DNA of 64,000 nucleotides from Mucilaginibacter terrenus (GTDB lineage Bacteria > Bacteroidota > Bacteroidia > Sphingobacteriales > Sphingobacteriaceae): positions 1,302,001 to 1,366,000 of the forward strand of contig NZ_QWDE01000001.1 in NCBI RefSeq assembly GCF_003432065.1, in the 5' to 3' direction. The position numbers and the translations under genes were made by a program. Below are positions 42,616-51,743 of this stretch, in pieces. The notes below the pieces were generated by a model. It saw only the letters and a list, made by a program, of their open reading frames with translations, made no database searches and was not told the origin of the DNA. How positions within the stretch are numbered: position 1 is the stretch's first letter; each line of letters begins with the position of its first letter.

Positions 42616-44790
42616 TTAAATTGTGGCATTTGCCGGTAAGTAATCCAATTTTTCAAAAACCGCCGCCTGCACTTCAGCTTCTGTACTGATGACGGTCATG
42701 GCATACATGTTCCAGGCGAACAGGAGGTGAGAGCCCCACATTAACGATCCGCCGATGGCACGCCAAAGCCAATAGGGAGCCATCAGGCTTACGCCATCAA
42801 TAAACGGTTTACCGGCTACCCAGCCCATGCCCTTCAATGTTCCGCCGACCATTAAAGGAATCGAATAGAACAGGATACCGACCAGCGCCATCCAGAAGTG
42901 GGCGCCTACCAAACTTTGTTTAGCTTCCTTCCCGGTCAACCTGGGTACGAGCGTATAAATACAGGCCCAAAGCATAAAGGCGATGATACCGTACATGGTG
43001 ATATGCGAGTGTGCTACAGTGAAATCGGTAAAATGCCAAACCAGGTTAGTGGAACGAAAGGCCTCTGCTGTCCCCTGCGTTGAACCCGTAAAATAGAAGA
43101 TGATCCCGGTGACGTAAAATGGCAGCGTGTAGCTGCGCGAGATCTTATGATAGTTCCCGCGTATGGTCATCAGGAAATTGGTCGTGCCAGCAAAAACAGG
43201 TATCAGCATACCCACGCTGCCGACAATGGCGACTGTTTGCAACCACCAGGGTATGGAACTGAACAAAAAATGATGTGTGCCGATCAGCGTGTAAAAGAGT
43301 ATCTGGGACCAAAAAGCCAGGATACCTAAACTGTAAGAATAAATTGGGGTATTTAAATGTTGAGGCAGAAAATAGTAGACCAGGCCCAGGTTAAAAAGCA
43401 TAAACCACATACCCACTGCCTGGTGCATATAAAATCCTTGCACGATTGTTTCGCCTAATCCATTCTGCCACCAGGGCACATAACCTACAATGACGATCAC
43501 GGTCAGGAACATGACTGAAGAAACAATATACCAGTTAGAAATATAGATTTCCGGAGTTTTGCGCCGGGCAATCGTTTTTAGGAAATTGATCAGGGTGATG
43601 ACAATTCCCAGGGCAAACAGGCCCATTACCGGCCAGGTATATTCCCGGTATTCTCCGCCGCCATTATTTATTCCAGCCATGAGCGAAATAGTTCCGCACA
43701 ACACCGCTGAATTGATCAGAATCAGCGTGTAGTAGCCCCATTTGGTGCTGTATAATACAGTGTTACTTACCGTGGTTACTACGTAATGTCCCAGTCCGAT
43801 CATGGCCAGGGAAGACCATCCCCAGAAAACCATGTTCGTGTGGGTAGGACGTAACCGGCCAAAGCTTAACCAACTGACATGATCCGCGTCCGGCGAAACG
43901 AATTTAATACCGATGTACTCCCCAATTGAGGTACCCGCGACCAACCAGAATGTCCCGGTACACAAGAACCAAAGGATCAATTTTACCAGTTTAGGATCGA
44001 CATTATGCTTTTTGGCCGCCCTCCTTTTCGGTGAAATGAAACGCACGCCGTTTACCTCGGCGACATTGGTCAGCAGGCCTTTTTTATCATCCGGCGGGAC
44101 ATTGCCTGCCAGTTCGCTGTCATTTAAGGTATAATCGAGTGCCCTTTTACGGCGCAGCACTCCGGCAAAGAATTCTTCATCATCTTCCATTTGCTGCGTT
44201 AATCTGACAGCCTGCTTTTTAAGGCGGAACTCACGGGCGCTGTTTACGATCCGGCTTAATTTGACGCAAGCAATATAGACTAACCCGATCAGGGGAAGCA
44301 TAACCAGCACAAGCATAATGTAGATTCCAGGGCTATTTATTGTTGCTGCTACCGAAGCATCCTGCGCCTTAGCTGCATGGCCCGAAAGAACCAGGGTTAT
44401 TGCTATGGTTAATGCTTTGATAGCTTTGTCCCTTCCATTGCGCTTTATTGGTTTCTTTTCAACGTCGCTATGGTTGATCAACTGATCGATCTGTACGCGG
44501 TTTAAGCTGGTCAACTGCTCCCGGACCTGGCCATCCGGTCTCTCGATTGCGTCGGCTTCTTCCCTCAGCCTGCGGGAAAGACGGTAAAGCCACACGGCAA
44601 TGATCAGCAATAAAAAAAGAAGAAAAGCTACAGCGAGGTCTACTCCAATATGGTCAATTTTGAGCGGCTGTAGTTCATCAGCCCGGGCATTTGTGCAGAG
44701 CAGCAGCAATCCGCTAAGTGCGCTAAAAAAACAGATCGGTTTAGTTTTCATAAAAAACGAATTAATTATTATCATTTGCTGATTGATCAT
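42616..44790 (-). CDS. ccoN: cbb3-type cytochrome c oxidase catalytic subunit with N-terminal extension
   Basis: A 724-residue protein. The catalytic core (about 280-700, about 12 membrane segments) has the heme and copper ligand His residues in HTNMVFWGW, GLGHYVV, MHQAVGMW, GTHHFLFSS and HSHITMYG. Before it lie about 270 extra residues with a signal-like segment and two membrane helices joined by charged loops, an unusual extension. The ATG at 44790 overlaps the kinase stop by four bases (ATGA), matching other junctions of this operon. A start at 44751 (MKTKPICFF) would look more like a signal peptide. It reduces oxygen at low concentration and pumps protons. Confidence 0.92.
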   Translation of the reverse strand: MINQQMIIINSFFMKTKPICFFSALSGLLLLCTNARADELQPLKIDHIGVDLAVAFLLFLLLIIAVWLYRLSRRLREEADAIERPDGQVREQLTSLNRVQIDQLINHSDVEKKPIKRNGRDKAIKALTIAITLVLSGHAAKAQDASVAATINSPGIYIMLVLVMLPLIGLVYIACVKLSRIVNSAREFRLKKQAVRLTQQMEDDEEFFAGVLRRKRALDYTLNDSELAGNVPPDDKKGLLTNVAEVNGVRFISPKRRAAKKHNVDPKLVKLILWFLCTGTFWLVAGTSIGEYIGIKFVSPDADHVSWLSFGRLRPTHTNMVFWGWSSLAMIGLGHYVVTTVSNTVLYSTKWGYYTLILINSAVLCGTISLMAGINNGGGEYREYTWPVMGLFALGIVITLINFLKTIARRKTPEIYISNWYIVSSVMFLTVIVIVGYVPWWQNGLGETIVQGFYMHQAVGMWFMLFNLGLVYYFLPQHLNTPIYSYSLGILAFWSQILFYTLIGTHHFLFSSIPWWLQTVAIVGSVGMLIPVFAGTTNFLMTIRGNYHKISRSYTLPFYVTGIIFYFTGSTQGTAEAFRSTNLVWHFTDFTVAHSHITMYGIIAFMLWACIYTLVPRLTGKEAKQSLVGAHFWMALVGILFYSIPLMVGGTLKGMGWVAGKPFIDGVSLMAPYWLWRAIGGSLMWGSHLLFAWNMYAMTVISTEAEVQAAVFEKLDYLPANATI

Positions 44791-45899
44791 ATCGTCCTGG
44801 TTGTAACCTTGCCTGAATCTCCCTGGGCGTCCGCCCGGTAAATGGGTAAACTGAAATAAAATACAGATCCGCCACTGCGGCCTTTTTCCGCCCGAACGGT
44901 GCCATCATGGTCGGTGATGATTTTTTTTACCAGGTACAAGCCCAAACCTTTGCTGTTTTTTTTGCGGACCGATCTCGACTCAACCTGATAGAATTTTTGA
45001 AAAAGCTGCATTTCCTGTCCAGCAGGAATACCAATGCCCTGATCCTGTACCGCCACTTCTACACAGGTGTTGGTTGTGTTGCTACTGATCGTGATCCGGG
45101 AAGCCGGCGAAGAAAAATTAACCGCGTTGTTGAGGTAATTGACTAAAACCTGTATGATCTTGTATTTATCTGCCCGGACCTGAACTTTAGCTTCATTTTG
45201 CCTGACGAAGCGGTAGCCGGGATGGAGCAGTTTCATTTCACTAATCATGACGCTGATCAGATCTTCCATACAAAAAACTGTCCTGTTTGACGCAGACTGG
45301 TGAAGTTCGCTTACAGGCGATGTCAGGTATTCCTCGATGACGCTGGTCATACAGTTGATATGGAGATCCACTGTTTGGAGTACCCTTACCGTGTGTTGGT
45401 CCCGGCCGCCGGAAAGCATCCTTATTAAAAGCTGAATATTTAGTTTGACGACCGTTAAAGGACTGCGCAATTCATGGTTGACTACGGCAAGGCTTAAACA
45501 CTCTTCGTTCATCAGCTGCGTGGTATCTTCAACGACACCTGCCATCTGCTCCGCAATATCCCACCCCCGGTAGAATTGCACTCCGGATAGGCGGAGCCAT
45601 TTTACTTTTCCCCCCGGCGTATTCACTTTAACCCTTACCTCGAATTTCGAGTTTGTCGCGCAGGCGCAAGTAAATTCACGGATGAGGTGGTTTACCTGTT
45701 CTGGTTCCAGCAGTTTTAAAAATCCGCTTAAGTCCATTTCCTGATTTTTCCGAAGACCCAGCATTCTTCGGGTACGGGGGCAAATAGAAAGCTTCTTCGT
45801 ACCGAGTTCCAGCTTCCAGCACCCCGTATAAGTTCCCGGCCGTGTAAAATCGGGTAATACTCCGGGTCTTCTGTTCATCATCTCTCTTTGCGCTTTCAT
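44787..45899 (-). CDS. PAS-type soluble sensor histidine kinase
   Basis: A 370-residue protein without membrane segments: a PAS/PAC fold (about 25-135, LRLSGVQFYRGWDI) and a HisKA dimerisation helix with VNHELRSPLTVVKLN (phospho-acceptor His), then a HATPase with N-box NYLNNAVNFS, G1 DQGIGIP and GLGLYLVKKI. It overlaps the upstream PRPS-like gene and the downstream ccoN gene by four bases each (ATGA), so it is expressed as part of the oxidase operon. It probably senses redox state or oxygen in the cytoplasm. No cognate regulator adjacent other than the sigma-54 regulator at 46882. Confidence 0.9.
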   Translation of the reverse strand: MKAQREMMNRRPGVLPDFTRPGTYTGCWKLELGTKKLSICPRTRRMLGLRKNQEMDLSGFLKLLEPEQVNHLIREFTCACATNSKFEVRVKVNTPGGKVKWLRLSGVQFYRGWDIAEQMAGVVEDTTQLMNEECLSLAVVNHELRSPLTVVKLNIQLLIRMLSGGRDQHTVRVLQTVDLHINCMTSVIEEYLTSPVSELHQSASNRTVFCMEDLISVMISEMKLLHPGYRFVRQNEAKVQVRADKYKIIQVLVNYLNNAVNFSSPASRITISSNTTNTCVEVAVQDQGIGIPAGQEMQLFQKFYQVESRSVRKKNSKGLGLYLVKKIITDHDGTVRAEKGRSGGSVFYFSLPIYRADAQGDSGKVTTRTI

Positions 45900-46288
45900 G
45901 TTAATTGTTGTACCGGGTTATTATGAAATCGAACTATTTTTAGGTGATTATTTACCGGGCGGCAGGTTCCGCTAATGAACATTGTCCGAAGAATTCCGGC
46001 GAACTTATGCCATAGCTGTATTGACATTCCGGCGAGGTAGCATTGATAGTGACTAATTAATACTCCTTTGACGCCGTACGATGTGAGTTCTATGCCATAG
46101 ATAATGCATTTGTCATCGTTGTTCAGCGTATTGCAATAATGGATTTCTATGATCTCAAATTCCTCGGGTGAGATGACTACACCGTATTCCAGACATCTGA
46201 TGTTTTCCCGCTCCATTACAAAAGTGTGATCAAACCCTTGATTCCTCAGGTTCGATTTTATGTTCATAATTTCATGTAGTCTTTTCAT
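45896..46288 (-). CDS. PRPP-synthetase-misnamed family protein, copy 2
   Basis: A 130-residue diverged relative of the protein at 41255: it keeps QGFDHTFV, VVISPEEFEIIEIHYCN, KCIIYGIELTSYGVKGVLIS and adds a longer basic C-terminus (about 85-130). The CxxC of the other copy is lost. The gene overlaps its neighbours by four bases on both sides (46285-46288, 45896-45899), typical of coupled translation. Two copies at the two ends of the oxidase genes suggest a linked sensing or regulatory role. Confidence 0.7.
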   Translation of the reverse strand: MKRLHEIMNIKSNLRNQGFDHTFVMERENIRCLEYGVVISPEEFEIIEIHYCNTLNNDDKCIIYGIELTSYGVKGVLISHYQCYLAGMSIQLWHKFAGILRTMFISGTCRPVNNHLKIVRFHNNPVQQLT

Positions 46289-46710
46289 ACTTGTAAATTA
46301 GATACCCTGAAAACTAAAGCTCCTGATGTCTCCCATTGCTGGATGGTCCGTGTTCTTCTGAATAGCCTGCGGTCTGAGGTGAAGTAAATAATGGTCAGGA
46401 CAACCTGACTGATCACTATCCCAGATGGGAGCAAAAAGAGATGATTACTCAACAGAAGCGGAAACGCAATAAGCATATCGGCAGCAATGTAGCCTGCGAT
46501 GATTTGCTTTAAATTAGGCGCGGAAGGCATGATGATTACCGAACTGCTGATACATTTGATGGCCATAACGATCTGAAGAATCATCAGGCCGAAGCTGTCG
46601 GGCTGATGTGAACCTTCCTGTCCGCCGATCAGCTTCAATAAAATGGTCTGCCAGAAAATCATCAGAAAACTCATCAGGAAAGTAGTGTAAAAGCTTTGCC
46701 GGTTTCTCAT
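46285..46710 (-). CDS. Hypothetical polytopic membrane protein
   Basis: From the ATG at 46710, 141 residues with about four hydrophobic segments (10-30, 40-62, 70-92 and 98-118), followed by an Arg/Thr-rich tail. The frame runs back to 46827, but a terminator hairpin and T-run directly abut that start, so I prefer 46710. It is the first gene of the run that leads into the oxidase operon, overlapping the next gene by four bases. No family recognised. Confidence 0.55.
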   Translation of the reverse strand: MRNRQSFYTTFLMSFLMIFWQTILLKLIGGQEGSHQPDSFGLMILQIVMAIKCISSSVIIMPSAPNLKQIIAGYIAADMLIAFPLLLSNHLFLLPSGIVISQVVLTIIYFTSDRRLFRRTRTIQQWETSGALVFRVSNLQV

Positions 46711-46828
46711 GTTAGTGGTGTTGTTGATTGCTGCCGAAACTATTGATTTGTTGATGTAAAGTTCCCCGACAAGGCACAGTGAATCAATGTATCGTTTATG
46801 GATATCATCGTATAAATTACCTATCATG

Positions 46829-46858
46829 AAAAAACCCGGCTGTAGGTGTACAGCCGGG
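46829..46858 (-). terminator. Intrinsic terminator after the sigma-54 regulator gene
   Basis: A perfect 10-base-pair stem (CCCGGCTGTA at 46835-46844, TACAGCCGGG at 46849-46858) with a four-base loop, followed on the minus strand by six T residues. It ends the response-regulator transcript 23 bases after its stop codon. Because it also lies directly before the next frame on the same strand, it may act as an attenuator for the oxidase operon. Confidence 0.85.
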
Positions 46859-46881
46859 CTCTGATTTGAATGGTAGTTAAG

Positions 46882-48825
46882 TTAAATATCCTCTTTCCGG
46901 ATACCAAGTTTCTTAATTTTTGAATGAAGGGTTGTAGGTAAGATTTCCAGGATTTCTGCTGCACCGCCAGCACCGCTTATTTTACCTTTACATTTTCTCA
47001 GCACCGTTAAAATATGTTCCCTGGCGTTATCGTCAATCGTTTTTAGCTTACCGTTATCAGCCGGTAACTCTGCCGTGCGGCTGCTATAAAGTTTTGGGAG
47101 AAAAACCTCACGGATATAGGGCCCCTCATTTAAAAGTACGCTCCGCTCGATCAGGTGTTCCAGTTCCCGAACATTTCCCGGCCAGTGATAGTTGATCAGT
47201 TGATCCAATACACCGGGAGTAACTCCAGTGATCTCCTTCTGGCTTTTTCGGGCATACTTGGCGATAAAATGGTCGATGAGAACCGCAATATCTTCTTTGC
47301 GCTCACGGAGAGGCGCAATCAATATCGGAAACACGTACAAACGGTAATAGAGGTCGAGCCTGAAATGGCCTTCTTCTACTTCTTTCTCCAGGTTGCGGTT
47401 CGTCGCTGCTATGATGCGGACATTGATTTTGACCGGTGCCCGTCCGCCAATCCTTTCTATTTCCTGTTCCTGTAAAACCCTCAACAACTTCACCTGCAAT
47501 TCGGCAGGCATTTCGCCAATCTCATCAAGAAAGATCGTACCCTTATCGGCCAACTCAAATTTACCAATTCTCTTTTCAATAGCTCCCGTAAAGGCTCCCT
47601 TTTCATGCCCGAACAGTTCAGATTCGATCAGGTTGGCAGGCAGAGACGCACAGTTGACGATCACCAGCGGCTTTTGGTTTCGTGGAGATAGTTCATGTAT
47701 GCTTTTCGCTATCCGTTCTTTACCCGTACCGCTTTCTCCGAGGATCAGAACCGAGGTATCTAACGGGGCTACCACAGCGACCATATCTTGTACGCTCAGC
47801 ATTTGGTGACTTCTACCAATGATACCGTCGAAAACTTTTTTCCTTTCCTTACTGCCCGGATGTTCCCTGTAATTTTCACTCCTGATATGAGCTAAGCCGG
47901 TTTGTTGGCCGGACCAGATATTTTCCATCACACTGGTGAGCGCCTTTTGAATGCGTTGCATCAGCGAAAGGTGATCGGGAAGATAGCTATCGGGTTTGCG
48001 GCTGTAAAAGCATAGGCTTACAATCTCGGATCCCGGCAACAAGATCGGAAAATGCAGAAAGGACTCCAATTGAAAAGCATCCGAGATTGCTTTTCTCAGC
48101 GGGTAAATCTTCCAGGCTTCCTTCAGGTGATCATGATTATAATACTCCGCCTTAATCGTTTGCAGCGTAATGTTTTGCTTATTATTGAATTCCTCAGGCT
48201 TCAACCGGGTGCTATTTACAAGATCCTCCCGGGTTAAGGCCTGGTAATCATTAAATCCGGTTCGCATAAACGAAATTTCCACATGGCCCGACGTCTCTGG
48301 CCTCTTAATATAAATTCTCAAGAAATCGTAAGGAATATAGGCTTGAAGGGAACGGATCATTTTTAATACCTTTTGATTAAAATCCAAAGAATGGCGTTCC
48401 AATTCTTTTAAAGTTTTTTCCAGCTCCTCTTCCTGACGCAGTTTTGATTCGATACTGTTTTGATGCCGGAAAAAAGCGACATCCAGTGAAATAAGCAATT
48501 CTTTCTCCCGAAATGGTTTGACCAAAAACCCATAAGGCTGGGTCATCTTTGCCATCTCCAGGATGCTTTCCTGAAAGTTAGCCGACAGATAAACAAAGCC
48601 GATGTTCTTTTTGGTGAGTGTTTTCGCCAGGTCAATGCCGTTCTGAGGACCCTTCAAAAATATATCAAGTAAAACCATTTCAGGTTTTTCTGCTTCAATC
48701 ATTTTCATGGCATCTACGACAGAATCGGCGATTCCGCATACCTGATATCCTGCCCTTGTCAGGATCAGTTTAAGATCAAGGGCGATCATCGATTCGTCTT
48801 CAACAATAAGAATTTTTTTCTTCAT
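46882..48825 (-). CDS. Sigma-54-dependent response regulator (NtrC-like)
   Basis: From the ATG at 48825 (MKKKILIVEDE), about 647 residues: receiver domain (about 1-120, EDES acid pocket, Asp in VLLDIFL, LVKPF Lys), a GAF-like middle region (about 150-310), an AAA+ core (about 330-570) with GESGTGKERIA (Walker A), GAFTGA (sigma-54 contact), DEIGEMP (Walker B region) and a Fis-like HTH at the C-terminus (AAEILEILPTTLHSKIKKLG). It activates sigma-54 promoters. The adjacent kinase fragment upstream (48836) is inactive, so phosphorylation may come from a distant kinase. Confidence 0.93.
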   Translation of the reverse strand: MKKKILIVEDESMIALDLKLILTRAGYQVCGIADSVVDAMKMIEAEKPEMVLLDIFLKGPQNGIDLAKTLTKKNIGFVYLSANFQESILEMAKMTQPYGFLVKPFREKELLISLDVAFFRHQNSIESKLRQEEELEKTLKELERHSLDFNQKVLKMIRSLQAYIPYDFLRIYIKRPETSGHVEISFMRTGFNDYQALTREDLVNSTRLKPEEFNNKQNITLQTIKAEYYNHDHLKEAWKIYPLRKAISDAFQLESFLHFPILLPGSEIVSLCFYSRKPDSYLPDHLSLMQRIQKALTSVMENIWSGQQTGLAHIRSENYREHPGSKERKKVFDGIIGRSHQMLSVQDMVAVVAPLDTSVLILGESGTGKERIAKSIHELSPRNQKPLVIVNCASLPANLIESELFGHEKGAFTGAIEKRIGKFELADKGTIFLDEIGEMPAELQVKLLRVLQEQEIERIGGRAPVKINVRIIAATNRNLEKEVEEGHFRLDLYYRLYVFPILIAPLRERKEDIAVLIDHFIAKYARKSQKEITGVTPGVLDQLINYHWPGNVRELEHLIERSVLLNEGPYIREVFLPKLYSSRTAELPADNGKLKTIDDNAREHILTVLRKCKGKISGAGGAAEILEILPTTLHSKIKKLGIRKEDI

Positions 48826-48835
48826 ATCACGCAGA

Positions 48836-49251
48836 CTAGGTAAACAGATCATGAGCTGCCGCTTCATCAGCTGCTGTTTCCAAATTAATTACAATACTTA
48901 TAGCTGCACCACCGTTGTTTTTAATCCTTAACTTTCCGCCGACTGGCTTGCATAACGCCTTTATCCTTTCCATACCCAGCGGTGATGCCTTATCGATATC
49001 GAATTCTTTACCGGGGCCTTTATCGCTATCAGCCAAGGTAAGCAAAACCTGATTGTCGTTCATCAGCCGTAAACTAATAATTATCTTGCCATTGTTACCC
49101 TCAAAACCATATTTTACGGAATTGGCGTTCGTTTCATTTAAGATCAATTCTACCTCGATCGCTTACCTGATTACCAGATTAAAGGGTTCGATATGCTGTG
49201 GGCTTGCAACTTTGACGATACATTCCTGCCCATCTTAGTTAACCAGTTTAG
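48836..49251 (-). pseudogene. Remnant of a HisKA_2 histidine kinase (catalytic domain)
   Basis: Reading the minus strand, homology to the HATPase end of the kinases at 26734 and 59273 runs from about 49251. It reads through a stop at 49163-49165 (FNLVIR, stop, AIEVELILNETN) and on to NSVKYGFEGN and ASPLGMERIKAL. The G1 loop is ADSDKGPG instead of the usual DNGxG. There is no phospho-acceptor or sensor part. It overlaps or abuts the start of the response regulator (10 bases), as a cognate kinase would. So this is a decayed partner of the sigma-54 regulator. Confidence 0.75.
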
Positions 49252-49385
49252 CTGAAATTACTTGCGATAAAACTGGTGCATTAAACGGCAGTGGTCAATG
49301 TACAGGACAGGGCTTTTATTGTACAGATTATAGCTTCGGGCCAATGCAACCTTCTAAACCTGTTGGCGGAACGTCTCAAGCAGAA

Positions 49386-49428
49386 TTACGAAATATCGTA
49401 ACTCCCAGTCTTTTTAGTGGATATTTCG
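49386..49428. promoter_or_regulatory. TTACGAAATA operator upstream of araC-ndh
   Basis: TTACGAAATATCGTAA at 49386-49401 is a perfect 6-base-arm palindrome, and a second copy in inverted orientation (TATTTCG) follows at 49422-49428. The cluster lies about 110-150 bases upstream of the AraC start. The same 10-mer recurs at 25922-25931, 55805-55814 and 55829-55838. It is likely the binding site of a shared regulator; whether that is this AraC protein is not shown. Confidence 0.6.
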
Positions 49429-49535
49429 TCTTTATTCAAAATTTAAAATTATTAAAACATTGATTATGAATGATTTATAAATAGAGGCACAGTTATGGAA
49501 TATTGGCATCTGTCTCTATACCCTGACGAAATGCT

Positions 49536-50402
49536 ATGAAACAGCTAAACAACTTATTACCAGACTATCGCCAAGATGGGAACGGAAATCCGGCTTTTGA
49601 CATTCGTATGTTAACCAACATTGACGAAAACAGCTTAATTCAAAGAAACGGTCAATTTCTTATTATTTGGATCACCCGGGGACAAGGTACTTATTGCATT
49701 AGTGAGCAAAGGGGCCTGATCGGGCATAATCATTTGTTGTTTATCCAACCTGGGCAGCTTTCCGGTATTCAGCTTCATGAGGAAGCTGAAGGTTATGCCA
49801 TTTCCTTTAACACGTCCTTCCTGAATAGGCCGGAAGGTGATATAACAGCCAGGGATGGGAGTTTTTACCAGGTCTTCGCCCGTAACCAGACGATTACCAC
49901 TGGACCGGAGACAGAGGAGATGCAGAGTATCACGGCCATAATGCTAAGGGAATTCAGCCGTAACCATTTGTATCGTCGGGAAATCCTGAAACAATATCTT
50001 AAAATATTCCTGATGTACCTCGCCGCGCAAATGGATCATTCGCAGCTTCCGAGACAGACTCGTAACGAGGCAATCCTGGAAAGTTTCATGGCCCTCTTAG
50101 AAAAGAATTTCCGCACGCAAAAGATGGTGTCAGATTATGCGGAGGCAATTTCCGTGACACCCAATTATCTCAATGAGGTCATCAAGAAGATGACCGGACA
50201 TTCTGCGGGACATCATATCCGCCAGCGGGTAGCGCAGGAAGCGAAGCGGCAGGCCGTTTTCTCAAATAGCTGCATGAAGGGCATTGCCTATGACCTTGGC
50301 TTTTATGATATGGCGCATTTCAGCAAGTTTTTTAAGAACACGACCGGAATGAATTTTTCGGATTTCAAAAACAGCGACAGGGTGCTTAAAGCGGTAATTT
50401 AA
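49536..50402 (+). CDS. AraC-family transcriptional regulator
   Basis: A 288-residue protein: N-terminal cupin-type ligand domain (about 20-150, with FLIIWITRGQGTYCISEQ) and C-terminal double HTH (about 190-285): VSDYAEAISVTPNYLNEVIK and IAYDLGFYDMAHFSKFFKN. It is 4 bases upstream of the NADH dehydrogenase gene. A palindromic site lies 110-150 bases upstream, and the same motif occurs before two other operons here, so it could be the regulon regulator, possibly autoregulated. The ligand is unknown; an aromatic aldehyde or alcohol would fit the targets. Confidence 0.92.
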   Translation: MKQLNNLLPDYRQDGNGNPAFDIRMLTNIDENSLIQRNGQFLIIWITRGQGTYCISEQRGLIGHNHLLFIQPGQLSGIQLHEEAEGYAISFNTSFLNRPEGDITARDGSFYQVFARNQTITTGPETEEMQSITAIMLREFSRNHLYRREILKQYLKIFLMYLAAQMDHSQLPRQTRNEAILESFMALLEKNFRTQKMVSDYAEAISVTPNYLNEVIKKMTGHSAGHHIRQRVAQEAKRQAVFSNSCMKGIAYDLGFYDMAHFSKFFKNTTGMNFSDFKNSDRVLKAVI

Positions 50403-50406
50403 TTTT

Positions 50407-51669
50407 ATGGAAAACAAAGGACAAAAGAAGCTGCTCATTGTCGGCGGTGGTTTTGCCGGAATGAATCTGGCCCGGGAAGTGATGAAGAGCGAAGCTTATC
50501 AGATTACACTGATCGACAAGAACAACTATAACTATTTTCCACCTCTGCTCTACCAGGTGGCGACCAGCTTTTTGGATCCGTCCAGCATCAGCTATCCTTT
50601 CCGAAAATTATTCCGGAATGAGGAGGTGAGGTTCAGAATGGGTGAATTGATCCGGATAGACCCTGTTCAACAAATTGCCTATCTGAACGATGCCGAGTTG
50701 CCCTACGATGAACTGGTATTCGCCACCGGTGCCCGCACGAACTATTTCGGGAATGAGAATGTCAAAAAATACGCACTTCCGATGAAAACCATCGATGATG
50801 CTTTACTCATGCGCAATTCTTTATTGAAAACGCTCGAGCAAGCTTCCACATGTACGGACCCTGAAGAGCGCCGCAAACTATTGACCATCGTTGTCGCAGG
50901 TGGCGGGCCAACCGGCGTGGAGGTGTCGGGTATGCTTGCGGAAATGAAAAAGAATATCATTCTCAAAGATTACCCGGAAATCAAAAACAGCGGCGGGGAG
51001 ATCTACATTGTGGACGGGGGATCCAGCCTGCTGGCACCTATGAGCGAAAAGACGCATGAAGAGACGAAAGACGTTTTGATCAAGCTCGGCGTCCGGGTCA
51101 AATTAAACACCCGCGTGACGAATTTCGAGCACGGCATCGTTACCCTGACTACCGGCGAGATGATTGAAGCGAAGACGCTGATCTGGGCCGCCGGCATTAC
51201 CGCCAACAGCTTCGATGGCATTGCGCCCGAAATGCGCGGTGCCGGCCAACGCATGATCACGGACGAACATAATAAAGTCAACGGGCTCAACCATGTCTAC
51301 GCGATTGGGGATTCAGCTATCATGACTACTGATCCTGCTTACCCGCGCGGGCACCCGCAGCTGGCCCAGGTCGCTATACAGCAAGGACGGAACCTGGCGC
51401 GCAATTTCATCGCCATGGCAAACAACAAGACCCTGAAGCCTTTTATCTATTTCGACAAAGGAGATATGGCTATCGTTGGCCGGCATAATGCAGTAGTAGA
51501 TATGTTTAAGCATAAAGTTCATTTAAAAGGATTTGCTGCACTGTTTATCTGGTTATTTATCCACCTGATCTCCCTGGTAACTTATACGAATAAATTAAGG
51601 ACATTGTATAACTGGACGATAGCCTACATATCAAGAGACCAGTCCCTGCGCATGATCTTCAGATCGTAA
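50407..51669 (+). CDS. ndh: Type II NADH:quinone dehydrogenase
   Basis: A 420-residue flavoprotein: FAD-binding GGGFAGMNLAREV near the N-terminus, NYNYFPPLLYQVATSFLDP (active-site region conserved in NDH-2), a second nucleotide fold VVAGGGPTGVEVSGML, YAIGDSA before the end, and a C-terminal membrane-binding helix (WLFIHLISLVTYTNKL). It passes electrons from NADH to quinone without proton pumping. It is co-transcribed with the AraC gene. Oxidation of NADH made by the aldehyde/alcohol dehydrogenases of the same putative regulon would be a sensible pairing, by inference. Confidence 0.93.
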   Translation: MENKGQKKLLIVGGGFAGMNLAREVMKSEAYQITLIDKNNYNYFPPLLYQVATSFLDPSSISYPFRKLFRNEEVRFRMGELIRIDPVQQIAYLNDAELPYDELVFATGARTNYFGNENVKKYALPMKTIDDALLMRNSLLKTLEQASTCTDPEERRKLLTIVVAGGGPTGVEVSGMLAEMKKNIILKDYPEIKNSGGEIYIVDGGSSLLAPMSEKTHEETKDVLIKLGVRVKLNTRVTNFEHGIVTLTTGEMIEAKTLIWAAGITANSFDGIAPEMRGAGQRMITDEHNKVNGLNHVYAIGDSAIMTTDPAYPRGHPQLAQVAIQQGRNLARNFIAMANNKTLKPFIYFDKGDMAIVGRHNAVVDMFKHKVHLKGFAALFIWLFIHLISLVTYTNKLRTLYNWTIAYISRDQSLRMIFRS

Positions 51670-51743
51670 TCAACGAATTACTGAATTATACCAAAAAAAT
51701 GATCACAAAAAACAGCTTTTATGCGGATCCCCGGCGGGGTGGC

